DNA of 64,000 nt from Sporosarcina sp. Marseille-Q4063 (GTDB taxonomy: Bacteria; Bacillota; Bacilli; Bacillales_A; Planococcaceae). A program made the position numbers and the translations under genes. The stretch is taken from NCBI RefSeq assembly GCF_018309085.1, contig NZ_CP070502.1:3281001-3345000 (forward strand). The letters run 5' to 3'. Positions 63,210 through 64,000 of this stretch are shown in pieces. Positions within the stretch are counted from its first letter, which is position 1, and each line of letters opens with the position of its first letter. A model generated the notes under the pieces. That model was not told where the DNA came from, made no database searches, and saw only the letters and a program-made list of their open reading frames with translations.

Positions 63210-64000
63210 TTGAGTAAGAAAGATCGGTATTTACTTATTGGTGGAGGCATCGCATTAATTATTTTCATCATTGTTATTGGATCAATTTCAAGTTCATCTG
63301 CCAAAGCCAAAAGCGAATTGCAAAAAGAAATCGAAACACAACAAAGTTTAGTTAAAGAACGAGATTTAGAAATAGTAGAATTGAATAAAAAAGTTGAAGA
63401 AGCGAAACCTTGGTTTGAACTTCAGGAGAAGGAAAGACAAGAGAAAATCGCTGAAGCAGAGGCAAAAGAAGCTGAGAAAAAGGCTGAAGAAAAAGCAAAG
63501 GCTGATGCCGAAAAAGCTGAAAAAGAAAAGAAAGCAGCGGCAGCGAAAAAAGAAGAAGAAAAAATAGCAGCAGAAAAAGCGGCCAAAGAAGCCGCCGCTG
63601 AAGTGGAAGCTAAGAAAAAAGCGGAAGAAGAAGAAAGAATAGGATACGACACGGGAATCACATATAATCAGCTTGCAAGAACGCCCGATGACTTTGAATT
63701 TGAAAAAGTTAAGTTTCGCGGAAAAGTCATTCAAGTAATTGAAGGTGACGGTGAAACACAAATTCGACTCGCTGTTAATGATAACTATGACACAATCCTA
63801 TACGCGGCTTATGAATCAGATATCGTGAAATCAAGAATACTGGAAGATGATATGATCACAATTATGGGAATATCAGGCGGCCTACTCTCGTACGAATCAA
63901 CCAACGGCGGAACGATTACAATTCCGATGGTTTATGTTGAGATTAAAGAAGATAAAATCCAACTATCAAATCCTGAAATAGAAGAAAATAATAGAATTAA
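63210..64000 (+). CDS. membrane-anchored coiled-coil protein of the 'toxin regulator' type, partial
   Basis: The frame runs off the window after 263 codons. The start is TTG 63210 with GGAGGG seven bases upstream. Residues 1-30 contain one membrane helix (LLIGGGIALIIFIIVIGSIS), about 35-140 is a Lys/Glu/Ala-rich coiled coil, and after it comes a globular domain (YDTGITYNQLARTPDDFEFE, VKFRGKVIQVIEGDGETQIR, LAVNDNYDTILYAAYE, GTITIPMVYVEI) with the feel of an OB-like beta barrel. Similar proteins are annotated as toxin regulators in bacilli and phages, without proven function. The C-terminus is not seen. Confidence 0.72.
   Translation, partial: MSKKDRYLLIGGGIALIIFIIVIGSISSSSAKAKSELQKEIETQQSLVKERDLEIVELNKKVEEAKPWFELQEKERQEKIAEAEAKEAEKKAEEKAKADAEKAEKEKKAAAAKKEEEKIAAEKAAKEAAAEVEAKKKAEEEERIGYDTGITYNQLARTPDDFEFEKVKFRGKVIQVIEGDGETQIRLAVNDNYDTILYAAYESDIVKSRILEDDMITIMGISGGLLSYESTNGGTITIPMVYVEIKEDKIQLSNPEIEENNRI

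Noticed and set aside
63366..63761. Minus-strand Phe/Ser-rich ORFs
   Set aside because: They are shadows of the Lys/Glu/Ala-rich coiled coil of the partial gene at 63210.

Overview
The window is about 64 kb of low-GC Firmicute chromosome. A spore-coat transglutaminase (tgl), Bacillus-style Shine-Dalgarno sites with many TTG/GTG starts, a GlpP-controlled glycerol operon and consensus CcpA (cre) sites point to an endospore-forming Bacillales member, probably a Planococcaceae/Sporosarcina-like organism. The genus is inference. Most genes lie on the + strand.

Layout. 1-6.1 kb: end of a TehA/TDT transporter, a DUF6429 + pRiA4b-ORF3 pair, a DUF488 protein, a RAYT-type Y1 transposase, an iron-export ABC pair (fetAB) and a VanZ-like protein. 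6.1-6.4 kb: a probable 6S RNA. 6.6-14 kb: uracil/xanthine permease, aldehyde dehydrogenase (dhaS), a TOTE-type primase-helicase and a bile-acid:Na+ symporter family protein. 14.5-21 kb: an extracellular hydrolase island (two M28 aminopeptidases, a PBP4-type D,D-peptidase, a thermolysin-like protease). 21-26 kb: glpD-glpP-glpF-glpK with two matching terminator/antiterminator leaders. 26.5-30.2 kb: HD nucleotidase, GNAT acetyltransferase, M20 amidohydrolase and a dead CAAX-protease copy. 30.6-44.7 kb: a myo-inositol regulon (SSS transporter, iolG, iolE, second dehydrogenase, LacI regulator, iolC, A, D, J, B, MFS transporter) with four related operators. 45-49.5 kb: a GntR-controlled tetronate-like cluster (dehydrogenase, OtnK-like kinase, GntP permease). 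49.6-55.4 kb: intact CAAX protease, repeat-built coiled-coil protein, NERD-HRDC nuclease, tgl, thpR, lipoprotein SodC. 55.5-60.9 kb: pseudouridine salvage (HTH-PfkB regulator/kinase, DMT transporter, psuK, psuG, nupC). 61-64 kb: a helically phased 21-bp repeat array, an aldo/keto reductase, an unknown protein and the start of a membrane coiled-coil protein.

The outstanding feature is a family of 15 full-length interspersed elements, each 145-147 bp. All run from GGTACCTGTGCA to TGCACAGGTACC, all lie in the same orientation, and all are intergenic. Several decayed copies are also present. The only transposase gene in the window, a REP-associated-type (RAYT) Y1 HUH enzyme, sits between two of these elements. 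Many copies carry an internal terminator-like hairpin whose arms co-vary. Several junctions carry tandem GGTACC-N6-8 units. I read this as a REPIN/MITE-RAYT system that also distributes transcription terminators.
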